64,000 nucleotides of DNA. Source: Pseudorhodoplanes sp. (lineage in GTDB: Bacteria > Pseudomonadota > Alphaproteobacteria > Rhizobiales > Xanthobacteraceae). Positions within the stretch are counted from its first letter, which is position 1. Each line of letters starts with the position of its first letter. The stretch lies in NCBI GenBank assembly GCA_022843165.1, contig JALHOD010000010.1:1-64000 (forward strand), given 5' to 3'. The position numbers and the translations under genes were made by a program. The notes beneath the pieces are model-generated. The model saw only the letters and a list, made by a program, of their open reading frames with translations. It had not been told where the DNA came from and did no database searches. This document shows, piece after piece, positions 43,522 to 54,682 of this stretch.

Positions 43522-43662
43522 ACCGTCGTCCCGGCCGAGCCTACGGGTCCGCGCGAAGTGCGGCCCGAGGACAGGCTCCGCGAGAGCCGGGACCCATAAC
43601 CCCGGCCGTCGTCGCAATGCGACACTGAGGTTATGGGTCCCCGCTTTCGCGGGGACGACAAT
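43522..43662. repeat. Palindromic intergenic repeat between ureC and ureE
   Basis: The outer arms are GTCGTCCCGGC and GCGGGGACGAC. Inner blocks repeat GGGACCCATAACC and GGTTATGGGTCC in opposite orientation, with CGTCGTCGCAATGCGAC between. The whole can fold into a long branched hairpin. This is a familiar type of dispersed rhizobial element, and here it separates ureC from ureE in the operon mRNA. Confidence 0.8.
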
Positions 43663-43669
43663 TGAGGGG

Positions 43670-45379
<1,710 letters not shown>

Positions 45380-45388
45380 GGCGCGCTC

Positions 45389-45694
45389 CTACAATTTTCC
45401 CATCACGTCGCCGCGGAAGCCGTAGACCGTGCGCTTGCCGGCGAGCGCGACAAGCTGCACCTCGCGGCTCTGGCCCGGCTCGAAGCGCACCGCCGTGCCG
45501 GCCGCGATATCGAGCCGCATGCCGCGCGCCTTCCTGCGGTCGAATTTCAGCGCCGGATTGGTCTCGAAAAAATGGTAATGCGAGCCGACCTGGACCGGTC
45601 GGTCGCCGGTATTCGCGACGGTCAGCGTCACGGTCTTGCGGTCGGCATTCAGCTCGATCTCGCCGTCCTTGATGAATAGTTCTCCGGGGATCAT
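45389..45694 (-). CDS. ureB: Urease beta subunit
   Basis: This 101-residue structural subunit starts [19 protein letters not shown] and contains [40 protein letters not shown] and [12 protein letters not shown], all standard UreB blocks. It packs with UreA and UreC in the trimeric holoenzyme. The ATG overlaps the TGA of the DUF4375 gene upstream, and ureC starts nine bases downstream. UreA is not directly adjacent because two small genes separate them. Confidence 0.97.
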   Translation of the reverse strand: MIPGELFIKDGEIELNADRKTVTLTVANTGDRPVQVGSHYHFFETNPALKFDRRKARGMRLDIAAGTAVRFEPGQSREVQLVALAGKRTVYGFRGDVMGKL

Positions 45695-46164
45695 TGGATC
45701 GTTAACTCCTTCCAGAAGCCGTCTGGCGCATCCAGCTCATCTTTGTGCTCCGCCAGATAGCGCAACAGCAGGCAACTCAAATGCTCTTCCTGAGACACTA
45801 ATTCGTTGTCCATGGCATAAAGCTGATCCTTGTCTTCTTGCGACAATCGGTTGAGAGCATCGAAGTAGTCCATCGAACGCAATTCCGGACTCACGATTCT
45901 GATCGCGCGCTCGACTAGCGAAGCAATTTCGTCCTCTCCGATTTCCTTCAAAATCGTACACATTGCGGGCGCGTGCTCACCGCTACTGTTATGCATATAT
46001 TGGAAAAATCCACCGTTATGCACTTCCTGACACAATTCCCAGATGCCGACCAATGCTTGTGCCGCCGGTGACAGGTCGTTAAAAAACATAAGCAGCATGT
46101 AATTGTCATCGTACCCCGCAAGCTCATTCACTTTGTGCGTGAAATGCGAGGGATCGTTCGTCAT
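45691..46164 (-). CDS. DUF4375 (DMP19-like) protein inside urease operon
   Basis: This 157-residue soluble helical protein has [24 protein letters not shown], the DUF4375/DMP19 hallmark, near residue 45. It ends in an acidic C-terminus. DMP19 of Neisseria is a DNA-mimic protein, but members of this family are diverse and I do not assign that role. It overlaps the upstream 61-residue gene and downstream ureB by ATGA junctions, so it is co-translated with them. Its base composition is lower in GC than ureB/ureC, suggesting later acquisition. Confidence 0.75.
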   Translation of the reverse strand: MTNDPSHFTHKVNELAGYDDNYMLLMFFNDLSPAAQALVGIWELCQEVHNGGFFQYMHNSSGEHAPAMCTILKEIGEDEIASLVERAIRIVSPELRSMDYFDALNRLSQEDKDQLYAMDNELVSQEEHLSCLLLRYLAEHKDELDAPDGFWKELTIQ

Positions 46165-46346
46165 TTGATCTTCCGCCTGCGATGCACGAGGACGACCGTG
46201 GCACCAACGAGCAGAGCCGCCAGTATAAGCGCGCCCAATTCGGGCAAGATGCTAACACTGTGCGGATGAACATGCGGCACGGTTGAGTCATGCGCGAGCG
46301 CCGCTGTCGATGCGAAAGCGGCCAGAGATGCGATCAGAGACTTCAT
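46161..46346 (-). CDS. Small histidine-containing membrane protein, 61 residues
   Basis: It has a signal peptide (MKSLIASLAAFASTAALA, cleavage likely after AHD or ALA), a short periplasmic segment HDSTVPHVHPHSVSILPE with four histidines, one membrane helix (LGALILAALLVGATVVLV) and a basic end HRRRKIK. Small His-bearing membrane proteins of this kind are seen beside alphaproteobacterial urease genes. A nickel-related role is possible but unproven. It lies ten bases after ureA. Confidence 0.65.
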   Translation of the reverse strand: MKSLIASLAAFASTAALAHDSTVPHVHPHSVSILPELGALILAALLVGATVVLVHRRRKIK

Positions 46347-46356
46347 GTCGTGTCCT

Positions 46357-46659
46357 TCAGCGAATGGGATCGTGCACGGTGACGAGCTTGGTGCCGTCGG
46401 GAAAGGTCGCTTCCACCTGGATGTCGTGGATCATCTCCGGAATGCCGTCCATCACCTGCGCGCGGGTGAGCACATGCGCGCCCTCCTTCATCAGCTGCGC
46501 CACGGTGCGTCCGTCGCGCGCGCCTTCCAGGATGAAATCGGTGATCAGCGCCACCGCCTCGGGGTGATTGAGCTTCACGCCGCGCTCGAGGCGCCGGCGC
46601 GCCACCATCGCGGCCGTGGCGATCAAGAGCTTGTCCTTTTCACGCGGTGTGAGATGCAT
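46357..46659 (-). CDS. ureA: Urease gamma subunit
   Basis: This 100-residue subunit starts [20 protein letters not shown] and contains [35 protein letters not shown] and [18 protein letters not shown], the full UreA pattern. It is a structural subunit of urease. It follows ureD by 13 bases and is separated from ureB by two small genes, an arrangement known in rhizobial urease operons. Confidence 0.97.
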   Translation of the reverse strand: MHLTPREKDKLLIATAAMVARRRLERGVKLNHPEAVALITDFILEGARDGRTVAQLMKEGAHVLTRAQVMDGIPEMIHDIQVEATFPDGTKLVTVHDPIR

Positions 46660-46672
46660 CTTTCATTCCCGA

Positions 46673-47512
<840 letters not shown>

Positions 47513-47539
47513 GATTGCCCCCTCACCGTGCGGCTATTG

Positions 47540-48235
47540 CTACAGCGCCAGCGCGCGCCGCAAAGCGGCTTCGTCGAGATCGGCGTTGCTTGAAGAATAC
47601 ACCACCGATCCCCGATCCATCGCCACGAAGTGATCGCCCAGTTCGCGCGCGAAATCGAAATACTGCTCGACCAGCACAATGGCCATGCCCCCGAGGCCGC
47701 GCAAGTAGGAGATGGCGCGGCCGATGTCCTTGATGATGGAGGGCTGGATGCCCTCGGTCGGCTCGTCGAGCAGCAGCAGCCGCGGCCGCATCACCAGCGC
47801 GCGGCCGATGGCCAGCTGCTGCTGCTGGCCGCCGGAGAGATCGCCGCCGCGGCGGCGCATCATGTCGTGCAGCACCGGAAACAGAGAGAACACGTCGTCG
47901 GGGATGTCGCGCTCGCCGCGTTTGAGCGGCGCAAAGCCGGTCTTCAGATTTTCCTCCACCGTCAGCAGCGGAAAAATCTCCCGCCCCTGCGGTACGATCG
48001 CGATGCCATCGCGCGCGCGCTCATAGGGCTGCAGCGGATTGATGTTCTGGCCGTTCCACGCGATCACGCCCTTGCTGACCGGGCGCTGCCCGACAATGGC
48101 GCGCAGCAGGCTGGTCTTGCCGACACCGTTGCGGCCCAGCACGCAGGTGACCTTGCCCGGCTCCGCGGTCAGCGACACCCCGCGCAGGGCCTGCGCCGCG
48201 CCGTAATGCAGATCGATGGATTTGACGTCGAGCAT
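47540..48235 (-). CDS. urtE: Urea ABC transporter ATPase UrtE
   Basis: This 231-residue ATPase has Walker A GRNGVGKTSLLRAI, KTGFAPLKRGERDIPDDVF (UrtE-type insert), the signature LSGGQQQQLAIGRAL, Walker B LLLLDEPTEGIQPS and IVLVEQYFDFARELGDHF, the UrtE-specific ending. It powers urea import with UrtD. It follows urtD by three bases. Confidence 0.96.
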   Translation of the reverse strand: MLDVKSIDLHYGAAQALRGVSLTAEPGKVTCVLGRNGVGKTSLLRAIVGQRPVSKGVIAWNGQNINPLQPYERARDGIAIVPQGREIFPLLTVEENLKTGFAPLKRGERDIPDDVFSLFPVLHDMMRRRGGDLSGGQQQQLAIGRALVMRPRLLLLDEPTEGIQPSIIKDIGRAISYLRGLGGMAIVLVEQYFDFARELGDHFVAMDRGSVVYSSSNADLDEAALRRALAL

Positions 48236-48238
48236 TGG

Positions 48239-49000
48239 TCAGCGTCCCAGATAGACTTCAACAACACGCTCGTTCGCCGACACCTGGTCGATCGAGCCTT
48301 CCGCCAGCACCGAGCCTTCGTGCAGACACGTCACCTTGACGCCGAGTTCGCGCACGAAGGTCATGTCGTGCTCGACCACGATCACGGTCTTGTCGCGGTT
48401 GATTTCCTTCAGCAGTTCGGCGGTCTGATGCGTTTCCGCGTCGGTCATGCCGGCCACCGGCTCGTCGACCAGCAGGAGCTTGGGCTCCTGCGCCAGCAGC
48501 ATGCCGATTTCCAGCCATTGCTTCTGGCCATGCGACAGCGACCCGGCCAGCCGGTGACGCGCGGACGTGAGGCGGATGGTGTCCAGCAAGGTGTTGATGC
48601 GCCGGCTTTGTTCGGCGCTCTCGCGCCACAGCAAGGCCGCGCGCGCCGAGCGGTCGTCCTTCAGCGCCAGCAGGATATTGTCCTCGACACTGTGCATCTC
48701 GAACACGGTCGGCTTCTGGAATTTTCGCCCGATGCCGAGCCGCGCGATCTCGGTTTCGTCCAGTCGCGTCAGGTCGCTGTTGCCCTCGAACACCGCGTCG
48801 CCCTCGTCCGGGCGGGTCTTGCCGGTGATGACGTCCATCATGGTGGTCTTGCCGGCGCCGTTGGGACCGATAATGGCGCGCATCTCGCCGGGCTCGACCG
48901 CGAGCGACAGGTTGTTGAGCGCGCGGAAGCCGTCGAACGACACCGAGATGCCGTCGAGGTAGAGCTGCGCGGTGGTGGTGCGGGTGTCCATGGCGTTCAT
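48239..49000 (-). CDS. urtD: Urea ABC transporter ATPase UrtD
   Basis: This 253-residue ATPase has VSFDGFRALNNLSLAVEPGE (UrtD-typical), Walker A GPNGAGKTTMMDVITG, KFQKPTVFEMHSVEDNILLAL, SLSHGQKQWLEIGMLLAQ as the signature (Leu-Ser-His-Gly-Gln, a UrtD form), Walker B LLLVDEPVAGMT and VEHDM. It partners UrtE. Its ATG overlaps the TGA of urtC. Confidence 0.96.
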   Translation of the reverse strand: MNAMDTRTTTAQLYLDGISVSFDGFRALNNLSLAVEPGEMRAIIGPNGAGKTTMMDVITGKTRPDEGDAVFEGNSDLTRLDETEIARLGIGRKFQKPTVFEMHSVEDNILLALKDDRSARAALLWRESAEQSRRINTLLDTIRLTSARHRLAGSLSHGQKQWLEIGMLLAQEPKLLLVDEPVAGMTDAETHQTAELLKEINRDKTVIVVEHDMTFVRELGVKVTCLHEGSVLAEGSIDQVSANERVVEVYLGR

Positions 49001-50466
49001 TCCGCGGGCCTCGCCACAGTCGCCGCCGATTCAGCCGCGGCACTATCCCGCCGCGCCCGCCGCTCGCTCCACAGATATTCGATGGTGCCGACAATGCCGC
49101 GCGGCATCAGCAGCGTGACGATCACAAACAAACCGCCCAGCGCGAACAGCCAGTACGGCGCAAGCGCGACGGTCGCAAACGGCGTGCTGAAAAAGGCAAG
49201 GGTCAGCGCGCCGAAGACCGCGCCCAGCGGCCAAGGATGCCAGCTCATGCCCATGGCGACCAGCACGAACAGGATCGCCACCAGGAACGGCCAGTTCGAC
49301 AGCACCGGCGCCAGCGTCGCGGACGCCGACATCTGGGGAATGAGAAGCAGAAGCGCGGCCATGAAAGCGATCGCCAGACCGGCCGCCGCGCCGTTCAACG
49401 CATCGCGCTTGCTGGCGACGTTCATCACCACCGCCGCCAAGGCCGCGATGGCGACGACGCCGAACACCCAGAACGGCACCAGCGTGCCGCTGGTGAATGT
49501 GGTCTTGGCGTAATTGACCAGCACGGCGCCCAGCACCGCGCCGGTGAGCGTCCCGCGCCCGCCGACCGCGACCCAGATCACCGCCTCGATCGAATTGCCG
49601 GGCGCGAACTCGCCGGGATTGATGATGCCGACCTGCGGCACGTAGAGCGCGCCCGCCACGCCCGCCATGCAGGCCGACAAGGTGAACACGAACAGCTTGT
49701 AGGATTCCACGCGATAGCCCAGGAAGCGCGTGCGCGATTCCGCATCGCGGATGGCGATCAGCACCTTGCCGAATTTCGAGGTCACCACCGCCCGGCAGAT
49801 GATGAACCCGATCGCCAGCGCCGCGCATGATGCCGCAAACAGCGCCGCCCGGGTGCCCTGAGCCTGCACGTTGAATCCGAGGATGTCCTTGAAATCGGTC
49901 AGGCCGTTATTCCCGCCAAAACCGAAATTGTTGCGGAAGAATCCGAGCATCAGCGCGAAGGTCATCGCCTGAGTGATGATCGACAGATACACACCGGTCA
50001 CCCGCGAGCGGAAGGCGAACCAGCCAAACACAAAGGCCAGCAGCCCCGGCACCAGCACGACCATCAGCAGCGCATAGGGAAAGGACTGGAAACCGTACCA
50101 GAAGAACGGCAGTTCCTTGTAATTCAGGAACACCATGAAGTCCGGCAGGATCGGATTGGCATAAACGCCGCGCGAGCCGATCTGGCGCATCAGATACATC
50201 CCCATCGCATAGCCGCCGAGCGCGAAGAAGGCGCCATGGCCAAGCGAGAGAATGCCGCAATAGCCCCAGATCAGGTCGATGGAGAGCGCCAGCAGCGCGT
50301 AACAGACATATTTGCCGAACAAGGCCACCAGATAAGTCGGCACATGAAACGGGGAATCCGGCGGCAACAGCAGGTTGAGCGCCGGCACCAGAATCCCGAC
50401 CGCCGCGACGATCACCAGGAAGATCGTCGCGCCGCGGTCGAGCGAGCGGATGAGGAGGCCGTTCAT
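48997..50466 (-). CDS. urtC: Urea ABC transporter permease UrtC with extra membrane region
   Basis: This is the urea permease subunit, 489 residues against about 350-390 for most UrtC proteins. Standard blocks are YCGILSLGHGAFFALGGYAMGM, KVLIAIRDAESRTRFLGYRVE (coupling loop) and AVGGRGTLTGAVLGAVLVNYAKT. Normally the last is followed at once by PEFWLFALGG-like sequence. Here about 107 hydrophobic residues (328-434) intervene before APYWLFALGGLFVIVTLLMPRG. The extra part starts with a related PFWVFGVVAI, suggesting partial duplication or an added three-to-four-helix module. Confidence 0.93.
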   Translation of the reverse strand: MNGLLIRSLDRGATIFLVIVAAVGILVPALNLLLPPDSPFHVPTYLVALFGKYVCYALLALSIDLIWGYCGILSLGHGAFFALGGYAMGMYLMRQIGSRGVYANPILPDFMVFLNYKELPFFWYGFQSFPYALLMVVLVPGLLAFVFGWFAFRSRVTGVYLSIITQAMTFALMLGFFRNNFGFGGNNGLTDFKDILGFNVQAQGTRAALFAASCAALAIGFIICRAVVTSKFGKVLIAIRDAESRTRFLGYRVESYKLFVFTLSACMAGVAGALYVPQVGIINPGEFAPGNSIEAVIWVAVGGRGTLTGAVLGAVLVNYAKTTFTSGTLVPFWVFGVVAIAALAAVVMNVASKRDALNGAAAGLAIAFMAALLLLIPQMSASATLAPVLSNWPFLVAILFVLVAMGMSWHPWPLGAVFGALTLAFFSTPFATVALAPYWLFALGGLFVIVTLLMPRGIVGTIEYLWSERRARRDSAAAESAATVARPAE

Positions 50467-50484
50467 GGGTGTTGCCTCCTGTTA

Positions 50485-50590
50485 CCTCCCCCGCTTGCGG
50501 GGGAGGTCGGCGAGCGAAGCTCGCCGGGAGGGGGCATGTGTCGCTCCGAAAACGCCCCCACCCCAGCCCTCCCCCGCAAGCGGGGAAGGG
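50485..50590. repeat. GC-rich palindromic repeat between urtB and urtC
   Basis: CCTCCCCCGC/GCGGGGGAGG and GGCGAGC/GCTCGCC hairpins are followed by a second copy of the first block, CCTCCCCCGCAAGCGGGG. It occupies most of the urtB-urtC gap. This is another dispersed rhizobial-type element; in mRNA it could modulate urtC expression relative to urtB. Confidence 0.8.
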
Positions 50591-50632
50591 AGAAGGCAGC
50601 GTGACACTGCGCCTTTGCAGAGAACAACGTCA

Positions 50633-52237
50633 TCATGCTTCCACCGCCCTGCCCTTGAGCGCGAACAGGCCGCGCGGACGCTTCTGGATGAACAGGATGA
50701 TCAGGACAAGAATCGCAATCTTGCCGAGCACCGCGCCGGCGAAGGGCTCGAGGAACTTGTTGGCGATGCCGAGCGTGAAGGCGCCGACCAGCGTGCCCCA
50801 GAGGTTGCCGACGCCGCCGAACACCACGACGAGGAAGGAATCGATGATGTAGCTCTGGCCGAGATTGGGCGACACGTTGTCGATCTGCGACAGGGCCACG
50901 CCGGCGATGCCGGCGATGCCGGAACCAAGCCCGAACGTGAGCGCATCGACGCGGCTGGTGCGAATGCCCATGGCGGCCGCCATGGGCCGGTTCTGCGTCA
51001 CCGCGCGCATCTCGAGACCGATACGGGTGAAGCGCAGCAAGGCGAGCAATCCCGCGAAGACCGACAGGCAGAAGACGACGATCCAGAGCCGGTTATAGGT
51101 GATCGTGATCTGCCCGATCTCGAAGGCGCCGCTCATCCAGGACGGATTGCCGACCTCGCGATTGGTCGGCCCGAACATGGTGCGCACCGCCTGCTGCAGA
51201 ATGAGGGAGAGCCCCCATGTCGCCAGCAGGGTTTCCAGCGGGCGGCCATAGAGAAAGCGGATGATGCCGCGCTCGATCAGAATGCCAATGGCCCCCGAGA
51301 CCATGAAGGCGAGTGGCACCGCGAACAACAGCGAATAATCGAACAGCCCCGGATTGTAGGCGCGGATGGTTTCCTGCACGACGAAGGTGACATAGGCGCC
51401 GATCATCACCATCTCGCCATGCGCCATGTTGATGACGCCCATCACACCGAAGGTGATGGCGAGGCCAATGGCGGCGAGCAGCAGGACCGAGCCGAGCGAC
51501 ACGCCGTACCAGGCGTTCTGCACCCCCGCCCACATCGCCAACTGGCTTTGGATGGCGGCGACGCCGTCCGAGGCGGCGCGCTTCACCGCCGGCGGCGCGT
51601 CTGCCGGCAACCCGGCCAGCAACGCGAGCGCATCCTGATCGCCACGCGCCTTGATGATGGCCACCGCGTCGATCCTGTCGGCCTCCCTGGCGTCGGATTT
51701 GTAGAGCACGACGGCGGCGCGCGCTTCGATCAAGGCTCGTTTCAGACTGGCGCTGGTTTCCTTCGCAATCGCCGCGTCCAATGCCGGCAGCGCCGCAGCA
51801 TCGCGCGACTTGAACACCGCCTGCGCGGCCTCATAACGCTTGCCGCTGTCGGCCGACAGCAACGTAAGACCGCCAAGCGCCGCTTCGACGGCGCGGCGCA
51901 TCCGGTTGTTGAGGCGGACAGTCTTTACGTCAGCGGGCGCGCTGGCCTCAGTCCCGGTCGATGCGTCCAGCACCCGGCCGGACTTTTCCCGGATATAGAT
52001 TTTCTTGGTCGCCGGATCGAACAGCAGGCGTTGATCGGACAGCGCCTCGATCACGTCGATGGCACGCGCATTCCCGCTTGCCGCAACGCCGGCGATTCCC
52101 GCCTCGGTTTCGTTGAACGAATCCGCCGCGAATTTCGTCAGAGCATCGTCGTATGTCTGGGCGTATCCAGGCGCAGCCACAACCAGAAGAACGGCAGCCA
52201 GCACCCAGGCGACCAGACGATCGCGCACCATTCGCAT
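50633..52237 (-). CDS. urtB: Urea ABC transporter permease UrtB
   Basis: This 534-residue permease has a signal peptide (VAWVLAAVLLVVAAPGYA) and a periplasmic N-terminal helical domain of about 200 residues, usual for UrtB in Proteobacteria. The permease core follows, with GLAITFGVMGVINMAHGEMVMIGAY and LEMRAVTQNRPMAAAMGI, ending FIQKRPRGLFALKGR. It forms the urea channel with UrtC. It lies 74 bases after urtA. Confidence 0.95.
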   Translation of the reverse strand: MRMVRDRLVAWVLAAVLLVVAAPGYAQTYDDALTKFAADSFNETEAGIAGVAASGNARAIDVIEALSDQRLLFDPATKKIYIREKSGRVLDASTGTEASAPADVKTVRLNNRMRRAVEAALGGLTLLSADSGKRYEAAQAVFKSRDAAALPALDAAIAKETSASLKRALIEARAAVVLYKSDAREADRIDAVAIIKARGDQDALALLAGLPADAPPAVKRAASDGVAAIQSQLAMWAGVQNAWYGVSLGSVLLLAAIGLAITFGVMGVINMAHGEMVMIGAYVTFVVQETIRAYNPGLFDYSLLFAVPLAFMVSGAIGILIERGIIRFLYGRPLETLLATWGLSLILQQAVRTMFGPTNREVGNPSWMSGAFEIGQITITYNRLWIVVFCLSVFAGLLALLRFTRIGLEMRAVTQNRPMAAAMGIRTSRVDALTFGLGSGIAGIAGVALSQIDNVSPNLGQSYIIDSFLVVVFGGVGNLWGTLVGAFTLGIANKFLEPFAGAVLGKIAILVLIILFIQKRPRGLFALKGRAVEA

Positions 52238-52311
52238 CTCAATGTTCCCGGCATCGAGGTGAGCGGGAGGCGGCGGAGGAGACCGCCTCCCGAGTTGTCA
52301 GGCTGGAGTCT

Positions 52312-53628
52312 TTACGAGCCCTGCCCGCCGCACTTCTTGGTTACGGTGTTGTAGTTGCCGCATTTCAGCGTCACCCAGTCGGCAATCAGATCCTTCGAGC
52401 CATCGAGCTCCTTGGACCAGGCATCGCCCGGGACCAGACCTTCGGTCTTCCACACCACGTCGAACTGGCCGTCGCCGCGCACCTCGCCGATGAAGACCGG
52501 CTTGGTGATGTGATGGTTCGGAAGCATCTTGGAGATGCCGCCGGTCAGGTTCGGCGCTTCGGTGCCCGGCAGCGCGTCGATCACCTTGTCGGGATCGATC
52601 GTTCCGGCCTTCTCGACCGCCTTCACCCACATGGCGAAGCCGATCACATGCGCTTCCATCGGATCGTTGGAAACCCGCTTCGGATTCTTGGTGAAGGCTT
52701 TCCACTTCTTGGTGAACTCGTCGTTCGCCGGAGTCTTGATCGACTCGAAGTAGTTCCAGGCCGCGAGATGGCCGAGCAGCGGCTTGGTGTCGATGCCGGC
52801 GAGTTCTTCTTCGCCGACCGAGAACGCAACCACCGGAATATCCTTGGCCTTGACGCCCTGGTTGCCGAGTTCCTTGTAGAACGGAACGTTGGCGTCGCCG
52901 TTGATGGTCGAGACCACGGCGGTCTTCTTGCCCGCCGAGCCGAACTTCTTGATATCGGCCACGATGGTCTGCCAGTCGGAATGACCGAACGGCGTGTAGT
53001 TGATCATGATGTCTTCCGGCTTGACGCCCTTCGACTTCAGATAGGCTTCAAGGATCTTGTTGGTCGTGCGCGGATAGACATAGTCGGTGCCGGCGAGCAC
53101 CCAGCGCTGCACTTTCTCTTCCTTGGCGAGATAGTCGACCGCCGGGATCGCCTGCTGGTTGGGGGCGGCGCCGGTATAGAACACGTTGCGCTCGCTCTCC
53201 TCGCCCTCGTATTGAACCGGGTAGAAGAGGATCGAGTTCAGTTCCTTGAACACCGGCAGCACGGACTTGCGCGAGACCGAGGTCCAGCAGCCGAACACGG
53301 CCGAGACCTTTTCCTTGGTGATCAGTTCGCGCGCCTTTTCGGCGAAGAGCGGCCAGTTCGAAGCCGGATCGACGACCACGGCTTCGAGCTTCTTGCCGAG
53401 CAAGCCGCCCTTCTTGTTCTGCTCTTCGATGAGCATGAGCATCACGTCTTTCAGCGTGGTCTCGCTGATCGCCATGGTGCCCGAAAGCGAATGGAGAATT
53501 CCGACCTTAATCGTATCCTGCGCCTTGGCGGGAAAGACCGCCGCAACGGACAGCGCGAGGCCGGCCGTGGCGGCGAGCCAGCGGCGGGCCAACGGTCGTT
53601 CGGCGACCGCACGGATGGAGTGAAACAT
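52312..53628 (-). CDS. urtA: Urea-binding periplasmic protein UrtA
   Basis: This 438-residue binding protein has a signal peptide (WLAATAGLALSVAAVFPAKA, Ala-x-Ala cleavage) and the UrtA pattern: IKVGILHSLSGTMAISETTLKD, FGCWTSVSRKSVLPVF, LFYPVQYEGEESERNVFYTG and WVLAGTDYVYPRTTNKI. It captures urea for UrtBCDE. The ATG at 53628 follows AGAGGAA; a longer in-frame start would add a non-signal tail. A sigma-54 promoter lies 64 bases upstream, so expression should respond to nitrogen limitation. Confidence 0.96.
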   Translation of the reverse strand: MFHSIRAVAERPLARRWLAATAGLALSVAAVFPAKAQDTIKVGILHSLSGTMAISETTLKDVMLMLIEEQNKKGGLLGKKLEAVVVDPASNWPLFAEKARELITKEKVSAVFGCWTSVSRKSVLPVFKELNSILFYPVQYEGEESERNVFYTGAAPNQQAIPAVDYLAKEEKVQRWVLAGTDYVYPRTTNKILEAYLKSKGVKPEDIMINYTPFGHSDWQTIVADIKKFGSAGKKTAVVSTINGDANVPFYKELGNQGVKAKDIPVVAFSVGEEELAGIDTKPLLGHLAAWNYFESIKTPANDEFTKKWKAFTKNPKRVSNDPMEAHVIGFAMWVKAVEKAGTIDPDKVIDALPGTEAPNLTGGISKMLPNHHITKPVFIGEVRGDGQFDVVWKTEGLVPGDAWSKELDGSKDLIADWVTLKCGNYNTVTKKCGGQGS

Positions 53629-53930
53629 GGGTGGTTCCTCTGCTTGACGCGCGCGCGCCAGCGGACCCGGCACTGCGCTGCAACAAGGATCGCAAGGCCC
53701 GTGCCAATCCCGTCTTTGCGCCTAAGCCACTGACTCTGGGGCGAGATTCATCCCCAACCCATGCCCTGTATTTGAGCAACGGGACGATGATGTCTATTTT
53801 TTAGCCACCATGATGGGTTCTTGGGCAATGGATGTGACGCAAATTCGCGGTTTTACCCTGCAGGACCAAGGATTCCTTACATTTCCTGCGGTATCGGCAG
53901 ATAAGCGGCTTACAGCGGCCGGATCGTCCC
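53629..53930. other. Divergent intergenic region urtA / DUF2064 gene
   Basis: These 302 bases contain the sigma-54 promoter for urtA at 53692-53706. The distal part is less GC-rich (for example GTCTATTTTTTAGCC near 53794) and may hold the promoter of the plus-strand gene and an activator site, but I see no convincing match to either. Confidence 0.6.
53692..53706 (-). promoter_or_regulatory. Sigma-54 (RpoN) promoter of urt-ure operon
   Basis: The minus strand reads TGGCAC-GGGCC-TTGC, an exact match to the -24/-12 core with the correct five-base spacing, preceded by T and with G at the consensus position after TGGCAC. Transcription should start near 53680, giving a 5' leader of about 50 bases before urtA. 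NtrC is the likely activator; I found no clear NtrC site upstream. Confidence 0.82.
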
Positions 53931-54662
53931 ATGCTCCCCATTGCCGTCGCCATCGTCTGCAAAATTCCTCTGCCCGGCCAGTCCAAGACCCGGCTGTCGC
54001 CGCCCCTTACCCCCCGGCAATGCGCGCAATTGTCGGCCGCCTTCATCCGCGACGTGGCGCAGTCCATGAACGACGTGGCGACCGCCTCCAGCTACGCCAT
54101 CTACACGCCGGCCGGTTCGGAAAGGGATTTGCTCCCGCTTCTGCCGGACGGTTTTCGCACGATGCCGCAAGCGGACGGCGATCTGGGCAGCCGGCTGATC
54201 CGCATGATCCGCGATCTCTTTATCGCCGGTCATCGCGGCGTGGTGCTGGTCAATGCCGACAGCCCGACGCTGCCGCATGCCATCCTGCGCGATGCCATCG
54301 CCATGACCGGGCGCACCGACAATGTCGTCATCGGCCCCGCGCATGACGGCGGCTACACCCTGATTGGCCTCTCCCGCCCGCACGATGCATTGTTCACCGA
54401 TATCGACTGGAGCACGTCCCGGGTCTATGAGCAGACCCGCGCGCGCGCCTTGCAGCTCAGGCTGCCGGTGGTCGAATTGCCGCTCTGGTACGACATCGAC
54501 GACGCGCATTATCTCGCTGTGCTGGAACAGGAGCTGGCGGGCTCGCCGCCCCCGTTTGCGGCGGCCGGCCTTGCCGGCGCTCCCGCCCCTCATACACGGC
54601 GCTGTCTGGCCGAGTTCGCGGCGATGCGCAGCAGCCATGCGCCGGTCAATGTCGTGCGCTGA
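53931..54662 (+). CDS. DUF2064 (TIGR04282-type) nucleotidyltransferase/glycosyltransferase-like protein
   Basis: This 243-residue protein has a GT-A-like fold related to CofC and MobA: PIAVAIVCKIPLPGQSKTRLSPPLTP at the N-terminus, VVLVNADSPTLPHAIL (metal site) near residue 105, and VVIGPAHDGGYTLIGLSRPHDALFTDIDWST, the DUF2064 hallmark. LPLWYDIDDAHYL closes the domain. Members are annotated as glycosyltransferases of uncertain substrate; some act in arsenosugar synthesis. It stands alone between two minus-strand units. Confidence 0.82.
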   Translation: MLPIAVAIVCKIPLPGQSKTRLSPPLTPRQCAQLSAAFIRDVAQSMNDVATASSYAIYTPAGSERDLLPLLPDGFRTMPQADGDLGSRLIRMIRDLFIAGHRGVVLVNADSPTLPHAILRDAIAMTGRTDNVVIGPAHDGGYTLIGLSRPHDALFTDIDWSTSRVYEQTRARALQLRLPVVELPLWYDIDDAHYLAVLEQELAGSPPPFAAAGLAGAPAPHTRRCLAEFAAMRSSHAPVNVVR

Positions 54663-54682
54663 CCTGTTCGAGCGCAGCCGCC

